The notes under the pieces are model-generated. The model made no database searches. It saw only the letters and a list, made by a program, of their open reading frames with translations, and had not been told where the DNA came from. The position numbers and the translations under genes are program-made. From positions 1-23,590 of the forward strand of contig CAVDLI010000021.1 in NCBI GenBank assembly GCA_963609725.1: a DNA stretch of 23,590 nucleotides, read 5' to 3'. Positions 1 through 8,318 of this stretch are shown here, piece by piece. Each line of letters opens with the position of its first letter. Positions within the stretch are counted from its first letter, which is position 1. Source of the DNA: UBA9732 sp963609725 (GTDB taxonomy: Bacteria; Spirochaetota; Spirochaetia; Sphaerochaetales; Sphaerochaetaceae).

Positions 1-47
1 ATAACATAATCTATAGTCTTAAGATATTCACCCATTGCTTTTTCCAC
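1..47 (-). CDS. Possible 5' end of a leftward gene (partial)
   Basis: Reading leftward from a GTG at 47, or an ATG at 35, there is an open frame to the window edge that reads VEKAMGEYLKTIDYV. The composition is protein-like, but about 15 codons are too few to identify a family. An in-frame stop lies just upstream, so a start here is required if the frame is real. A weak GGA-type ribosome site precedes the ATG. The competing rightward reading of the same bases (NIIYSLKIFTHCFFH then stop at 48-50) looks less like protein. If the leftward reading is right, the gene is divergent from secA and the two share a control region. Function unknown. Confidence 0.25.
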   Translation of the reverse strand, partial: MEKAMGEYLKTIDYV

Positions 48-53
48 TAAATT

Positions 54-74
54 AGAGGTTTTTGATTAACCTCT
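54..74. repeat. Inverted repeat AGAGGTT-7-AACCTCT
   Basis: A perfect 7-bp inverted repeat with a 7-nt loop (TTTGATT) between the left-edge frame and secA. It shares the AGAGGTTTTT core with palindromes at 3025-3060 and 15720-15795. It could be a terminator for a rightward gene ending near 50, or a leader hairpin for a leftward gene. Confidence 0.5.
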
Positions 75-76
75 TA

Positions 77-105
77 CTGCGTATTAAATTTACCTGTAGT
101 ATAAG
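77..105 (+). promoter_or_regulatory. Candidate secA promoter
   Basis: TATAAG at 100-105 matches a -10 box at five of six positions, giving a start near 112. No good -35 lies at the ideal distance; TTACTG at 74-79 is 20 bp away. Alternatives are TTGATT (62-67) with TAAATT (85-90) at 17-bp spacing, and TATACT at 166-171, which would start transcription almost on the secA ATG. Confidence 0.35.
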
Positions 106-122
106 AAATCATTGCTATTCTT

Positions 123-162
123 ACAACAACATTACAACAATCTTTCCTGTTGTTGTTTTTTT
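123..162 (+). promoter_or_regulatory. Terminator-like hairpin with U-run in the secA leader
   Basis: ACAACAACA (123-131) pairs with TGTTGTTGT (148-156) as a 9-bp stem. A shorter alternative stem uses ACAACA (134-139) with TGTTGT (148-153), so two mutually exclusive folds exist. Seven T follow directly (156-162). The structure lies between the candidate promoter and the secA ATG at 178, which is the layout of a transcription attenuator. The stem is only moderately GC-containing. Confidence 0.4.
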
Positions 163-177
163 GATTATACTACTTTT

Positions 178-2970
178 ATGGCAAGTTTTTTAGCAAAATT
201 ATTTGGTTCAAAAAAGGACAAGGACATAAAAGCCTTAAGTCCAATAGTAGATAAAGTTAATTCGTATGAAGATTGGGCAAAATCTCTTAAAGATGAAGAT
301 TTCCCAATTCAAACTCAATTACTTAAACAACGCCTCTCTGGTGGAGAGACATTGGATAATCTTTTACCTCAAGCTTTTGCTTTGGCTCGTGAAGCTTCTT
401 TTAGAACTTTGGGAGAAAGACATTATGATGTTCAAATAATGGGCGCTATTGTTCTTCATCAAGGAAAAATCCTTGAAATGAAAACAGGTGAAGGAAAAAC
501 GTTGACCAGTGTTCCTGCTGCATATCTAAATGCATTAGAGGGTAAAGGCGTTCACATTGTGACTGTAAACGATTATCTAGCCCAGAGAGATGCTGCATGG
601 ATGAGTCCAATTTTTAACTTTTTAGGATTATCTGTTGGAGTAATTGTTTCTAATATGGACAATGCAAGAAGACGTGAGTCATATAAATGTGATATCACTT
701 ATGGAACAAACAATGAATTTGGGTTTGATTATTTGCGGGATAATATGAAAACACGTTATCAAGACAAAATTCAGCCTAAACATCATTTTTGCATTATTGA
801 TGAAATAGACTCAATTCTTATAGACGAAGCAAGAACTCCTCTTATCATTTCAGGTCCTGCTGATGATGATACAAAACAGGCTATAAATGCTGAGAAAATC
901 ATCTCATATTTCAAAGAATGTGAAAAAGATCCTGAAACTGGAGAGTATCCAGAGATATCGGCCTTTGCTAGATTTGAAGACGGTGCAATGCTTGAGCCAA
1001 ATGGCGATTACATGCTTGACGAAAAAAACCGCCGTGTAAGTTTCACAAAACAAGGCATGCTTCACATGGAAGAACTTTTGCAGCGTATGGGGATAATATC
1101 AGGCTCTTTGTATGATGATGAGAATTTTGAATACATTCATTACGTTACTCAAGCAATGGTTGCAAAACATTTGTATCACAGAGATACTGATTACATTGTG
1201 CAAGACAATCAAATTCAAATTGTAGATGAATTTACTGGAAGAATTCTATATGGACGACGTTATAATAATGGCTTACATCAAGCAATTGAAGCAAAAGAAC
1301 ATATAAAGGTTTATGGTAAGAATAAAACTCTTGCAACTGTTACATTTCAGAACTTCTTTAGAATGTATGACAAGATTTCCGGCATGACAGGAACAGCTGA
1401 TACAGAGGCTCCTGAGTTTGCATCAATATATGACCTAGATGTTGTTGTAATTCCTACTCATGTTCCAGTCCAGAGAGTAGATAAAGATGACCTTGTTTTT
1501 CTTACAGAGCAATTTAAGTATCAAGCCATTTGTAAAGAAATACAAAGAGTTCATGAGACAGGACAACCAATTTTGGTTGGAACAGTGTCAATTGAAAAGT
1601 CAGAACTTATCTCTAGTCTTCTTAGACGTATGGGGATACCTCATGAAGTACTTAATGCTAAAAACCATGCAAGAGAAGCTCTAATAATTGAAAATGCTGG
1701 TGCAAAAGGTGCTGTAACTGTTGCAACAAATATGGCAGGTCGTGGAACAGATATAAAGCTTGGGGGCTCCCCTGATGCTCTTGCTCGCAAGTTGTGTGGA
1801 ACAGAAGCAACTGCGGAAGAATTGAAAATTGCAAAAGAAAAAACACATGCACAGTGGCTTGCTAATTATGAAGAAGTAAAATCTCTTGGTGGTTTATACA
1901 TTTTGGGAACAGAACGCCACGAATCAAGACGTATTGACAACCAGCTTAGAGGAAGAAGTGGAAGACAAGGAGATCCCGGCATTTCACGTTTCTTTGTTAG
2001 TTTTGATGATACACTTTTAAGGATGTATGCAAAAGACAACATCAAGTCACTAATTGGCAGACTTGGAATGAACTCAGGAGATCCTATTGAGCATTCACTT
2101 GTAAGCAAAATGATTGAGACAGCTCAAAAACGTGTTGAAGAAAGAAACTTTGATATAAGAAAACATCTTTTGGAATATGATGATGTTCTTAATGAACAAA
2201 GAAACTGCATATACTCACAAAGAGATGAAATTCTTTTAGATAACAACATGTTAGAGAGAGCTTTATCTGCTGCTTTTGAATTTGTAGATGAAGCAATAGA
2301 AAACTGTCACATAAAGAACACAAATAATCTAAATCTTTTACATCAAAATCTCATGGATAAGATTAGTTTTGATTATACACCAGAGCAAGGAGATGAAAAT
2401 CTTTCTAAAGATGCACTTGCTACAAAAATAAAAGAGATAATAAGAAAAGATGTAGAGGCTAAGGCTTCATTTATTGGACAAGAGCAGTTTAACGAAATAA
2501 TAAAGCAATTCTATTTGAGAGAAATAGATACAAGATGGCAAAATCATTTGGAAGAGCTTGAAGATTTAAGAGATGCTGTATCACTGCGCTCTTATGCACA
2601 AAAAAATCCGCTTTTGGAATACAAACTGGAAGGTTTTGAGATTTTTGATACAATGATTGACCAAATTAAATCAACAATTGCAAAAATACTCATTAGAATA
2701 CAGTTCAAGTTAAATGCAAACAGTGAAAAATCTAATTTTGCATTACGTCAAAGAAAAACAATTGAAACTCATAAAGAAAGTTCTCAATTTTTTGGAAATG
2801 CAGAAAGACAAGCAATACAAGCAAGAAATAATGCAAATACAGGGTCAACAGGAGCGTCAATTCAAATCATTCGTTCTACTCCAAAGGTTGGTAGAAACGA
2901 CCCTTGCCCATGCGGAAGTGGTAAGAAATACAAAAATTGTTGTGGTAAAAACCAAGGCTCAGCTAATTAG
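178..2970 (+). CDS. secA: Protein translocase motor ATPase SecA
   Basis: SecA drives preproteins through SecYEG by ATP hydrolysis at the inner face of the cytoplasmic membrane. With the start at 178 the product has 930 residues, close to the usual SecA length. Visible are the Walker A region GEGKT (about 104-108), the DEAD-type box DEID (about 208-211) followed by ILIDEARTP, the helicase segment NMAGRGTDIKLGG, the RGRSGRQGDPG segment, and the C-terminal zinc site with Cys at about 910, 912, 921 and 922 (CPCGSG...NCCG), which binds SecB or ribosomes in the family. The ATG at 178 gives the usual N-terminus MASFLAKLFGS. The frame stays open to a TTG at 112, which would add a Cys-rich 22-residue leader. 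Neither start has a clear Shine-Dalgarno, unlike most genes here. The stop codon lies inside a perfect terminator palindrome. SecG, its membrane partner, is encoded at 6025-6327. Confidence 0.97.
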   Translation: MASFLAKLFGSKKDKDIKALSPIVDKVNSYEDWAKSLKDEDFPIQTQLLKQRLSGGETLDNLLPQAFALAREASFRTLGERHYDVQIMGAIVLHQGKILEMKTGEGKTLTSVPAAYLNALEGKGVHIVTVNDYLAQRDAAWMSPIFNFLGLSVGVIVSNMDNARRRESYKCDITYGTNNEFGFDYLRDNMKTRYQDKIQPKHHFCIIDEIDSILIDEARTPLIISGPADDDTKQAINAEKIISYFKECEKDPETGEYPEISAFARFEDGAMLEPNGDYMLDEKNRRVSFTKQGMLHMEELLQRMGIISGSLYDDENFEYIHYVTQAMVAKHLYHRDTDYIVQDNQIQIVDEFTGRILYGRRYNNGLHQAIEAKEHIKVYGKNKTLATVTFQNFFRMYDKISGMTGTADTEAPEFASIYDLDVVVIPTHVPVQRVDKDDLVFLTEQFKYQAICKEIQRVHETGQPILVGTVSIEKSELISSLLRRMGIPHEVLNAKNHAREALIIENAGAKGAVTVATNMAGRGTDIKLGGSPDALARKLCGTEATAEELKIAKEKTHAQWLANYEEVKSLGGLYILGTERHESRRIDNQLRGRSGRQGDPGISRFFVSFDDTLLRMYAKDNIKSLIGRLGMNSGDPIEHSLVSKMIETAQKRVEERNFDIRKHLLEYDDVLNEQRNCIYSQRDEILLDNNMLERALSAAFEFVDEAIENCHIKNTNNLNLLHQNLMDKISFDYTPEQGDENLSKDALATKIKEIIRKDVEAKASFIGQEQFNEIIKQFYLREIDTRWQNHLEELEDLRDAVSLRSYAQKNPLLEYKLEGFEIFDTMIDQIKSTIAKILIRIQFKLNANSEKSNFALRQRKTIETHKESSQFFGNAERQAIQARNNANTGSTGASIQIIRSTPKVGRNDPCPCGSGKKYKNCCGKNQGSAN

Positions 2971-2979
2971 CTGAGCCTT
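2954..2979 (+). terminator. secA terminator overlapping its stop codon
   Basis: AAGGCTCAGCTAA (2954-2966) and TTAGCTGAGCCTT (2967-2979) form a perfect 26-base palindrome, effectively about an 11-bp stem with a 4-nt loop, with a short T tail (TTT, then AAGCTTT). The secA TAG at 2968-2970 lies inside it, so the last SecA residues are encoded by the stem. On the opposite strand the palindrome is followed by GGTTTTTACC, so it may act in both directions. Confidence 0.75.
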
Positions 2980-3024
2980 TAAGCTTTATATACGAAGTTT
3001 TTGCAAAATGCGCAACCCAAAGTT

Positions 3025-3060
3025 GTATTAGAGAGGTTTTTGTAAAAACCTCTCTAATAC
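3025..3060 (-). terminator. Perfect 17-bp inverted repeat ending the map/xprt operon
   Basis: GTATTAGAGAGGTTTTT (3025-3041) is repeated in perfect inverse at 3044-3060 with only GT between. It begins immediately after the TAA of the phosphoribosyltransferase (3061-3063). Oligo-T tracts in the arms make it look like a bidirectional terminator between convergent genes. It is the longest member of the AGAGGTTTTT inverted-repeat family in the window. Confidence 0.7.
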
Positions 3061-3678
3061 TTAAATGATATCTCCCCTAGTTTCATGTAAAATTCTACGC
3101 ACTTCTGGGTCTTCAAATACTTCATCAATTTCTTCTGATGTCAGGCCAACAAACTCATGGCATAGATAATGTATCCAAGTTTCATCATTTGGAGAATTTA
3201 GAACATGTTTTCTACAATAATAATCAGGTTGCACTGGAAGAGGTTCAGTTGTTTTGTAAAGTGGCACTTTATAATCATAAACAGCAACTTTTAAGTCTTC
3301 ACGAGGTATTCCCTTGTTCATGATGATATCAGCAAGCTTGTTTACAGTATTTCCAGTATCAAAAATATCATCAACAATTAGAACTTTATCCCCTGCTCTC
3401 AAATACTCTGGGGAATAAGTCCAACCATCAACTTGAACTCTAGTTTGGTCACGTAAAACAGTATAAGAACGAGCTACAACAGCTGCATAAAGGACTGGGC
3501 GTCTTTTTTCTTTTAAGCAAATCATTTTGAAATACTCAGAGAAAACATTTGCCATATAAACACCGCCTCTAAGGGAGACATAAATTACATCAGGAATAAA
3601 CCCATCTTCTTTATGCATCTTATAAGCAAGTTTGAGAGCACTGTCTCTTATGACATCATGCGGTACAAAATCTTTCAT
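3061..3678 (-). CDS. Purine (xanthine/hypoxanthine/guanine-type) phosphoribosyltransferase
   Basis: A type I phosphoribosyltransferase of 205 residues that would salvage a purine base with PRPP in the cytoplasm. The PRPP-binding signature is VLIVDDIFDTGNT at about 99-111, with two acidic residues and the DTGNT loop. An early SLRGG (35-39) fits the PPi-binding loop. The C-terminal WIHYLCHEF at about 168-176 resembles the base-binding hood of Gpt/archaeal-type enzymes. Substrate (xanthine, guanine or hypoxanthine) cannot be fixed from sequence alone. The ATG at 3678 has GGAGG eight bases upstream. It is the last gene of the PPIase-nusB-map unit, 34 bp after map, and ends against the 17-bp inverted repeat. 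Confidence 0.8.
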   Translation of the reverse strand: MKDFVPHDVIRDSALKLAYKMHKEDGFIPDVIYVSLRGGVYMANVFSEYFKMICLKEKRRPVLYAAVVARSYTVLRDQTRVQVDGWTYSPEYLRAGDKVLIVDDIFDTGNTVNKLADIIMNKGIPREDLKVAVYDYKVPLYKTTEPLPVQPDYYCRKHVLNSPNDETWIHYLCHEFVGLTSEEIDEVFEDPEVRRILHETRGDII

Positions 3679-3712
3679 GGTATTTTCCTCCGTAGTATTT
3701 CTTTATTATAAA

Positions 3713-4468
3713 TCAAATTTGTGTGAGAATTTCTGGCCCGTTTTCTGTTATAGCTACAGTATGTTCAAAATGTGCAGACGGTTTATGATCTGCAGTAATT
3801 ACAGTCCAACCATCTGGCATATCTATGATATTCTTTGTTCCCAAGTTAATCATTGGCTCAATTGCAATTACCATACCTTCTTTAACTCTTGGATTTGGCA
3901 TATAACGGCAAACATAATTTGGAATTTCTGGGTCTTCATGAACCTGCAGTCCCACACCATGTCCGCAATATTCTCTTACAACTCCAAAACCGTTTTTATT
4001 TGCATGCTCAAAAACAGCAGCGCCAATATCTTGAATTCTTGCATGTGGGTTATCTAAAGCACTAATTCCCTTATATAAGCATTCTCTCGTAACTTTTACG
4101 AGTTTTTCAACTTCTGGAGAAACACTTCCAACAATATATGTTCTTGCGCTGTCAGAAAAATAACCTTTAAGGTTTATGCCCAAGTCAATGCTTACTATAT
4201 CACCTTCATTGATTATCTTCTTTTTCTTTGGTATTCCATGAATAATTTCTTCATTAACACTCACACAAGCAGTTGCCGGGAAACCTTCAAAATTCAAAAA
4301 AGCTGGTTTTCCACCATGTTTTACAATAAATTCATGGCACATCTTATCAATATCCATTGTAGACATACCAGGAAGAACTTTCCCTTCTAAAAAATCCAAG
4401 AGTCTACAAAGAAGGTGGCAGGACTCTCTTATTCCTGCAATTTGCTCATTTGTTTTCAGAAGAATCAT
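3713..4468 (-). CDS. map: Methionine aminopeptidase, type I
   Basis: Removes the initiator Met from nascent proteins in the cytoplasm using a dimetal centre. All five metal ligands of the family are visible: D95 (SIDLGI), D106 (FSDSART), H170 (CGHGVG), E204 (AIEPM) and E235 (FEHTV). The substrate His is H77 (IIHGIP). At 251 residues it is the usual compact type I form with no N-terminal zinc extension. The ATG at 4468 has GAGG at a 7-base spacing. The start overlaps the end of nusB by 23 bases, so translation is probably coupled. Confidence 0.95.
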   Translation of the reverse strand: MILLKTNEQIAGIRESCHLLCRLLDFLEGKVLPGMSTMDIDKMCHEFIVKHGGKPAFLNFEGFPATACVSVNEEIIHGIPKKKKIINEGDIVSIDLGINLKGYFSDSARTYIVGSVSPEVEKLVKVTRECLYKGISALDNPHARIQDIGAAVFEHANKNGFGVVREYCGHGVGLQVHEDPEIPNYVCRYMPNPRVKEGMVIAIEPMINLGTKNIIDMPDGWTVITADHKPSAHFEHTVAITENGPEILTQI

Positions 4469-4892
4469 GCAAATACCTCACAGCTGTATCAAGTAATCCA
4501 TTAATGAATTTATAATTAACCTCTGTGCTGTATTCCTGAGAAAGTTTCACAGCTTCATCAATTACAATATTTGGATGAATATCCTTGCAATACAACAAAG
4601 TATATATGCTAAGTCTAAGAATATTCCGGTCTACAAGGTTAATATTTTCAATACTTCTTTTAGATGAAAAACGATTTATCATTTCATCTATTTCATCCAA
4701 GTGTTCAAGAACACCATTTATCATGTAAGTTGCATACAAGACAACATGAGACTCAAGATTATCTTGTTCCTCTTTGGTATAACCTGCAAAATATCCCTCA
4801 TAAGGAACAACACAATCATGTATCTTTGAATTAAAATCAAGAGAATAAAGTGTTTGGACAGCAATTGCTCTAGCAAGGTGTCTTGTTTTCAT
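4446..4892 (-). CDS. nusB: Transcription antitermination factor NusB
   Basis: A small all-helical RNA-binding protein that joins NusE (S10) on boxA RNA during rRNA transcription. The 148-residue product begins KTRHLARAIAVQTLYSLDF, the typical NusB opening, and ends with the conserved segment NIVIDEAVKLSQEYSTEVNYKFINGLLD. Length is standard. AAGG lies about 10 bases before the ATG at 4892. It starts 16 bp after the PPIase stop and overlaps map by 23 bases. Confidence 0.95.
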   Translation of the reverse strand: MKTRHLARAIAVQTLYSLDFNSKIHDCVVPYEGYFAGYTKEEQDNLESHVVLYATYMINGVLEHLDEIDEMINRFSSKRSIENINLVDRNILRLSIYTLLYCKDIHPNIVIDEAVKLSQEYSTEVNYKFINGLLDTAVRYLHDSSENK

Positions 4893-4908
4893 GAAGTTCT
4901 AACCTTAA

Positions 4909-5934
4909 CTATTTCAAATACTTAATGCTGGCCTGGGATCTAAGGTCTTCAATGAGAGAAAGATAGGCTTCTTGGAAAACTGTATTAACATTTTGAGAAT
5001 ACAAGTAACTTGTAATGTAATCACGAACAGTAGTTGTTTCTGTTGGAGAGATTTTATCATCAAGCCCTAAAATCTTTGTATCATTATGAACAGAAACTTT
5101 CACAATATGGTAACCTGCCAAGCTTTCTATTACATCACTTATCTCACCTGCATCAAGTTGGAATACTTCATCAAAGAAGTTCTCACCCATATAAGACATT
5201 GTTGTTTCATCGTTGATTTGGAGCCAACCAATCTCACCGGCTTTGTCTTTTGAGTCTGTATCTTCTGAATACTCAGTTACAGCTTTTTCAAATGTAATCT
5301 TTCCCGCTTTAATCATGTCACTTACATTTTTAGCTTTAGCATAAGATGCATCTTTGTCATCACCAAAAGCAAAGAAAATATGTGAAAGTTTTACATTCTC
5401 ATTACTAAGAAAACTTGATTTGTTTTTCTTATAAAAAGCCTGTACCTCAGACTCAGTAGGAATAGGAATATTTTCAAACATAGAAGCTTTTGCAGAAGCA
5501 ACATAAGATTGTAGCAAATATTGGTTTGCAATATATTCTTTGTACTCTTCAATGGAAATACCCTGTTGAGATTGAAGAATTTGCTCAAACTGCTCATCTG
5601 TAAGAGTTGCACCAAGTTGGCTTTCAATACTGGACTTTTGAGAAGCAAGAAGTTGTGATTTTTGATCATCTGTAAGAGTAAAACCATCTCTTTCCAAACC
5701 TTGCTTAAAGAGTTCGTCAGAAATAAGAGCATCAAGAACTGTAGCTGGCTCTAAAGATGTGCCATAAGTTGCGCTGTAACTAGCAACAGCCTCATCAAGC
5801 TCTTGCTGTGTTATGATAGTAGTTCTAATAAGATTAATTCTCACTATTGGAGTTGAAATAGAATCACTGAAAACAGGTGCTGCAAAAACAAGTGCAGCAA
5901 ATAAAACAAGAATGGAAACAATGCCTTTCTTCAT
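4909..5934 (-). CDS. Exported peptidyl-prolyl isomerase, parvulin/SurA-PrsA type
   Basis: A 341-residue chaperone/isomerase predicted to fold secreted or outer-membrane proteins in the periplasm. Residues 1-23 are a signal peptide (KK, hydrophobic core, cleavage probably near VFS-DS), with no lipobox Cys. Residues about 45-165 are helical and SurA-N-like, rich in Gln and Ser. A parvulin domain runs from about 180 to 282: KLSHIFFAF, an alanine/lysine helix, FEKAVTEYSED, GEIGWLQ, and AGYHIVKV. A helical tail returns to the chaperone part, as in SurA/PrsA. The ATG at 5934 follows a GAGGAG ribosome site. It heads the operon with nusB, map and the phosphoribosyltransferase. A hairpin of the AGAGGTTTTT type sits directly before the ribosome site. 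Confidence 0.88.
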   Translation of the reverse strand: MKKGIVSILVLFAALVFAAPVFSDSISTPIVRINLIRTTIITQQELDEAVASYSATYGTSLEPATVLDALISDELFKQGLERDGFTLTDDQKSQLLASQKSSIESQLGATLTDEQFEQILQSQQGISIEEYKEYIANQYLLQSYVASAKASMFENIPIPTESEVQAFYKKNKSSFLSNENVKLSHIFFAFGDDKDASYAKAKNVSDMIKAGKITFEKAVTEYSEDTDSKDKAGEIGWLQINDETTMSYMGENFFDEVFQLDAGEISDVIESLAGYHIVKVSVHNDTKILGLDDKISPTETTTVRDYITSYLYSQNVNTVFQEAYLSLIEDLRSQASIKYLK

Positions 5935-5945
5935 TGTAAGCTCCT

Positions 5946-5973
5946 CAAAAGATTTTTGAAAAAACCTCTTTTG
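5946..5973 (-). promoter_or_regulatory. Leader hairpin just upstream of the PPIase ribosome site
   Basis: CAAAAGA (5946-5952) pairs with TCTTTTG (5967-5973), and the inner T5 and A tracts can also pair, with a CC bulge. On the minus strand it contains AGAGGTTTTTT and ends right at the GAGGAG of the PPIase, so it could mask or expose the ribosome site. It resembles hairpins before dprA and flhF. Confidence 0.4.
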
Positions 5974-5998
5974 TATGAAAATTGGCCGCTCTTATCAA
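5970..5998 (-). promoter_or_regulatory. Possible promoter for the PPIase operon
   Basis: On the minus strand TTGATA (5993-5998) and TACAAA (5970-5975) are separated by 17 bases. The -35 box would lie in the loop of the secG terminator. The match is moderate and the space between operons allows little else. Confidence 0.3.
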
Positions 5999-6005
5999 GC
6001 GGCCA
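5983..6005 (-). terminator. Terminator of the gap-pgk-tpiA-secG operon
   Basis: TGGCCGCT (5983-5990) and AGCGGCCA (5998-6005) make a perfect, GC-rich 8-bp stem with a 7-nt loop. On the minus strand it begins 19 bases after the secG stop and is followed by ATTTTCATA. Confidence 0.8.
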
Positions 6006-6024
6006 TGATTATAATGCGTAAAAA

Positions 6025-6327
6025 TCAATTCTCTGTTGAACTTGTTGATGTAGTTGCTGCCTGCTGGCTGAGCGAACTAAGAACTGAAGTGTCAGATGAT
6101 TTATTAACAAAAGCAACAACTATTGCAAGAACAATAAATCCTGCAACGAGGTAAGCTGTAATCTTATTAATTACACGATTAGACCTACCCCCAAATGCTG
6201 TCTCACTATTTCCACCAAAGACACCACCAAGTCCTGAATTATCTTCACTTTGAATTGCAACAACAAAGATGAGAAGAAGACTCACAAGGACAAAAAGAAC
6301 AAGAAGAATAACACTCAATACTGCCAT
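6025..6327 (-). CDS. secG: Preprotein translocase subunit SecG
   Basis: A small membrane subunit of the SecYEG channel that assists SecA. From the ATG at 6327 it has 100 residues: one membrane span at about 3-24, a Gly/Asn/Ser cytoplasmic loop with the SecG-like SGLGGVFGG and ETAFGGRS, a second span at about 52-74, and a Ser/Thr-rich tail. The frame opens at a TTG at 6354 that overlaps tpiA, but the ATG has GGA-rich sequence upstream and gives the normal SecG N-terminus. It is the last gene of the glycolytic operon, 19 bp after tpiA. Confidence 0.92.
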   Translation of the reverse strand: MAVLSVILLVLFVLVSLLLIFVVAIQSEDNSGLGGVFGGNSETAFGGRSNRVINKITAYLVAGFIVLAIVVAFVNKSSDTSVLSSLSQQAATTSTSSTEN

Positions 6328-6346
6328 ATTCCAACCTACTCCAAAT

Positions 6347-7099
6347 TCAATCAACGCAATTGATGATAGGGAGAAACTGGTCTAGTGTCAGCGATGCCCC
6401 ACCAACAAGTGCACCATCAATATGTTCACAAGACATAAGCTCACGAACATTAGACGGCTTCACTGAACCACCATACTGTATTATCTGATTTTCTGCAACA
6501 TCATTTCCAAACTTCTTTGCAATAAGACTGCGAATAAATGCATGTGCAGCGTTGGCATCACTAGGTGTAGCTGTCTTTCCAGTTCCAATTGCCCACACCG
6601 GTTCATAAGCAATTGTTACATGTGCCATTTGCTCTACAGAGACATTATCTAATCCAACATTAATTTGAGAAGACAAGACATCTTCAAGGCGGCCGTTTTC
6701 TCTTTCTTCAAGAGTCTCACCTACACACAAATCAACATCCATGCCACAAGAAAGAGCAAAAAGAACTTTCTTATTGATAAGCTCATTTGTTTCACCGTAG
6801 TATTGTCTTCTTTCACTATGACCAATTATCACAGATTTTACACCGATATCTTTGAGCATTGCACAAGAGATTTCTCCAGTAAAAGCACCTTTTTCATGGT
6901 CATTGACATTTTGTGCAGATACTATAATGTTACTTCCCTTTACAGCTTCAACAACACTTGGAAGACATACAAAAGTAGGAGCAATCATTACTTTTACTTT
7001 TGCATCTTTTGTTGCTTTTGCAAGTTCTGTTGCATATTTTGCAGCTTCACTTGGGACTAAGTTCATTTTCCAGTTTCCTGCTATATACAATTTTCTCAT
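6347..7099 (-). CDS. tpiA: Triosephosphate isomerase
   Basis: Interconverts dihydroxyacetone phosphate and glyceraldehyde 3-phosphate. The 250-residue barrel has the substrate Lys K11 (AGNWKMN), catalytic His H94 (IIGHSERR), catalytic Glu E166 (AYEPVWAIGTG), and the phosphate-binding YGGSV and GALVGGASL near the end. Two adjacent ATG codons (7102 and 7099) follow AAGGA; the second has the better spacing of 7. A longer frame start at 7120 overlaps pgk and adds no conserved residues. It begins about 11 bp after pgk. Confidence 0.97.
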   Translation of the reverse strand: MRKLYIAGNWKMNLVPSEAAKYATELAKATKDAKVKVMIAPTFVCLPSVVEAVKGSNIIVSAQNVNDHEKGAFTGEISCAMLKDIGVKSVIIGHSERRQYYGETNELINKKVLFALSCGMDVDLCVGETLEERENGRLEDVLSSQINVGLDNVSVEQMAHVTIAYEPVWAIGTGKTATPSDANAAHAFIRSLIAKKFGNDVAENQIIQYGGSVKPSNVRELMSCEHIDGALVGGASLTLDQFLPIINCVD

Positions 7100-7109
7100 C
7101 ATAAAATCC

Positions 7110-8304
7110 TTATTTTTCAAGAGCCTTAATTCCAGGAAGTTCTTTTCCTTCTAAGAATTCAAGAGAAGCTCCACCGCCGGTTGAAACATGGCTAATTTTG
7201 TCTGCAAGACCAAATTTATTGACAGCTGCAACAGAATCACCACCACCAACAACAGAAGTAGCATTAGAAGAAGCCAAAGCTTTTGCAACAGCTTCTGTTC
7301 CTTTTGCAAAATTAGAAAATTCAAAAACACCCATTGGGCCATTCCAAACTACAGATTTTGCATCTTTAAGAGCATCAACAATTAAAGCAGTTGTTTTTGG
7401 ACCAATATCCATTCCCATGAGATTATCAGGAATATCAACACAGTCAACCAAAATTGGTTTTGCATCTTCTGCAAATTGCTCAGCACAAATATGATCTACT
7501 GGAAGAATTACGTGAACACCTTTTTTCTCTACAGCAGCCAAGAAACTTTTTGCTGTGTCAAGATAATCATCTTCAACTAATGACTTACCAATTTTGTGTC
7601 CTTGAACTTTGAGGAATGTATAAGCCATGCCCCCACCAATTACTATTGTGTCACAAGTTTTAAGTAAAGATTCAAGAACAGAAATCTTTGAAGAAACTTT
7701 TGAACCACCAATAATTGCGACAAATGGCTTTGCTGGATTTTCCAAAAGAGGTGCCATGAATTTGACTTCTTTTTCAATCAAGAAACCTGCATAACTTGGG
7801 AGATAATGAGAAACACCTTCTGTTGAAGCATGGGCTCTATGAGCTGTTCCAAAAGCATCATTGACATAAATGTCACCATAAGATGCTAGAGTTTTTGAAA
7901 AACTAGCGTCATTTGCTTCTTCTTCTGGATAAAATCTGCAATTTTCAAGAAGAAGAACTTCACCAGGTTTCAAAGATTTGACTTCTTCCTCTACTTCCGG
8001 ACCAATTACATCACTTGCAACCTTAACAGGTCTTCCCAAAAGCTCTTCAAATTTCTTGCCAACTGGAGCCATTGAAAAATCTGGATTTTTCTTTCCTTTT
8101 GGTCTTCCAAAATGGCTCATTACAACCAATGATGTACCTGGCTGCTCAANNNNNNNNNNCAAGTATGTAGTTTATTGTAGGAAGAGCGGCAATAATTCTT
8201 GTTGCATCTGTAACTTTGCCATCTTTGACTGGGACATTGAAATCAACTCTAATTAAAACTCTTTTGTTTGCGAGATTTGCATCTCTAATTGTATTTAAGA
8301 CCAT
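7110..8304 (-). CDS. pgk: Phosphoglycerate kinase, interrupted by an assembly gap
   Basis: Makes ATP and 3-phosphoglycerate from 1,3-bisphosphoglycerate. The N-terminal 48 residues (8161-8304) include the substrate-site RVDFNVP and TRIIAALPTI. The remainder (7110-8149) includes MSHFGRPKG, NDAFGTAHRAHAS, AIIGGSKVSSKI, WNGPMGVFEF and the nucleotide-site GGGDSVAAV...STGGGASLEFLEG. Between them are 10 N (8150-8159), which put the halves out of frame as written. Joining the flanks through their shared TTG restores NYILEQPGTSLVVMSHFGRP and a total of 393 residues, the normal bacterial length, so the gene is very probably intact. The ATG at 8304 has GGAG five bases upstream. It follows gap after a 153-bp leader. 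Confidence 0.95.
8150..8159. other. Assembly gap (10 N) inside pgk
   Basis: Ten N separate two contigs within pgk. Both flanks end in the same triplet (CAA on the plus strand), consistent with an unresolved short overlap and not missing sequence. Confidence 0.99.
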
Positions 8305-8318
8305 AAATACTCCATTGT

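Noticed and set aside
8150..8162. pgk as a broken gene or two genes
   Set aside because: The frame break comes only from the arbitrary 10-N spacer; joining the flanks restores a full-length kinase.
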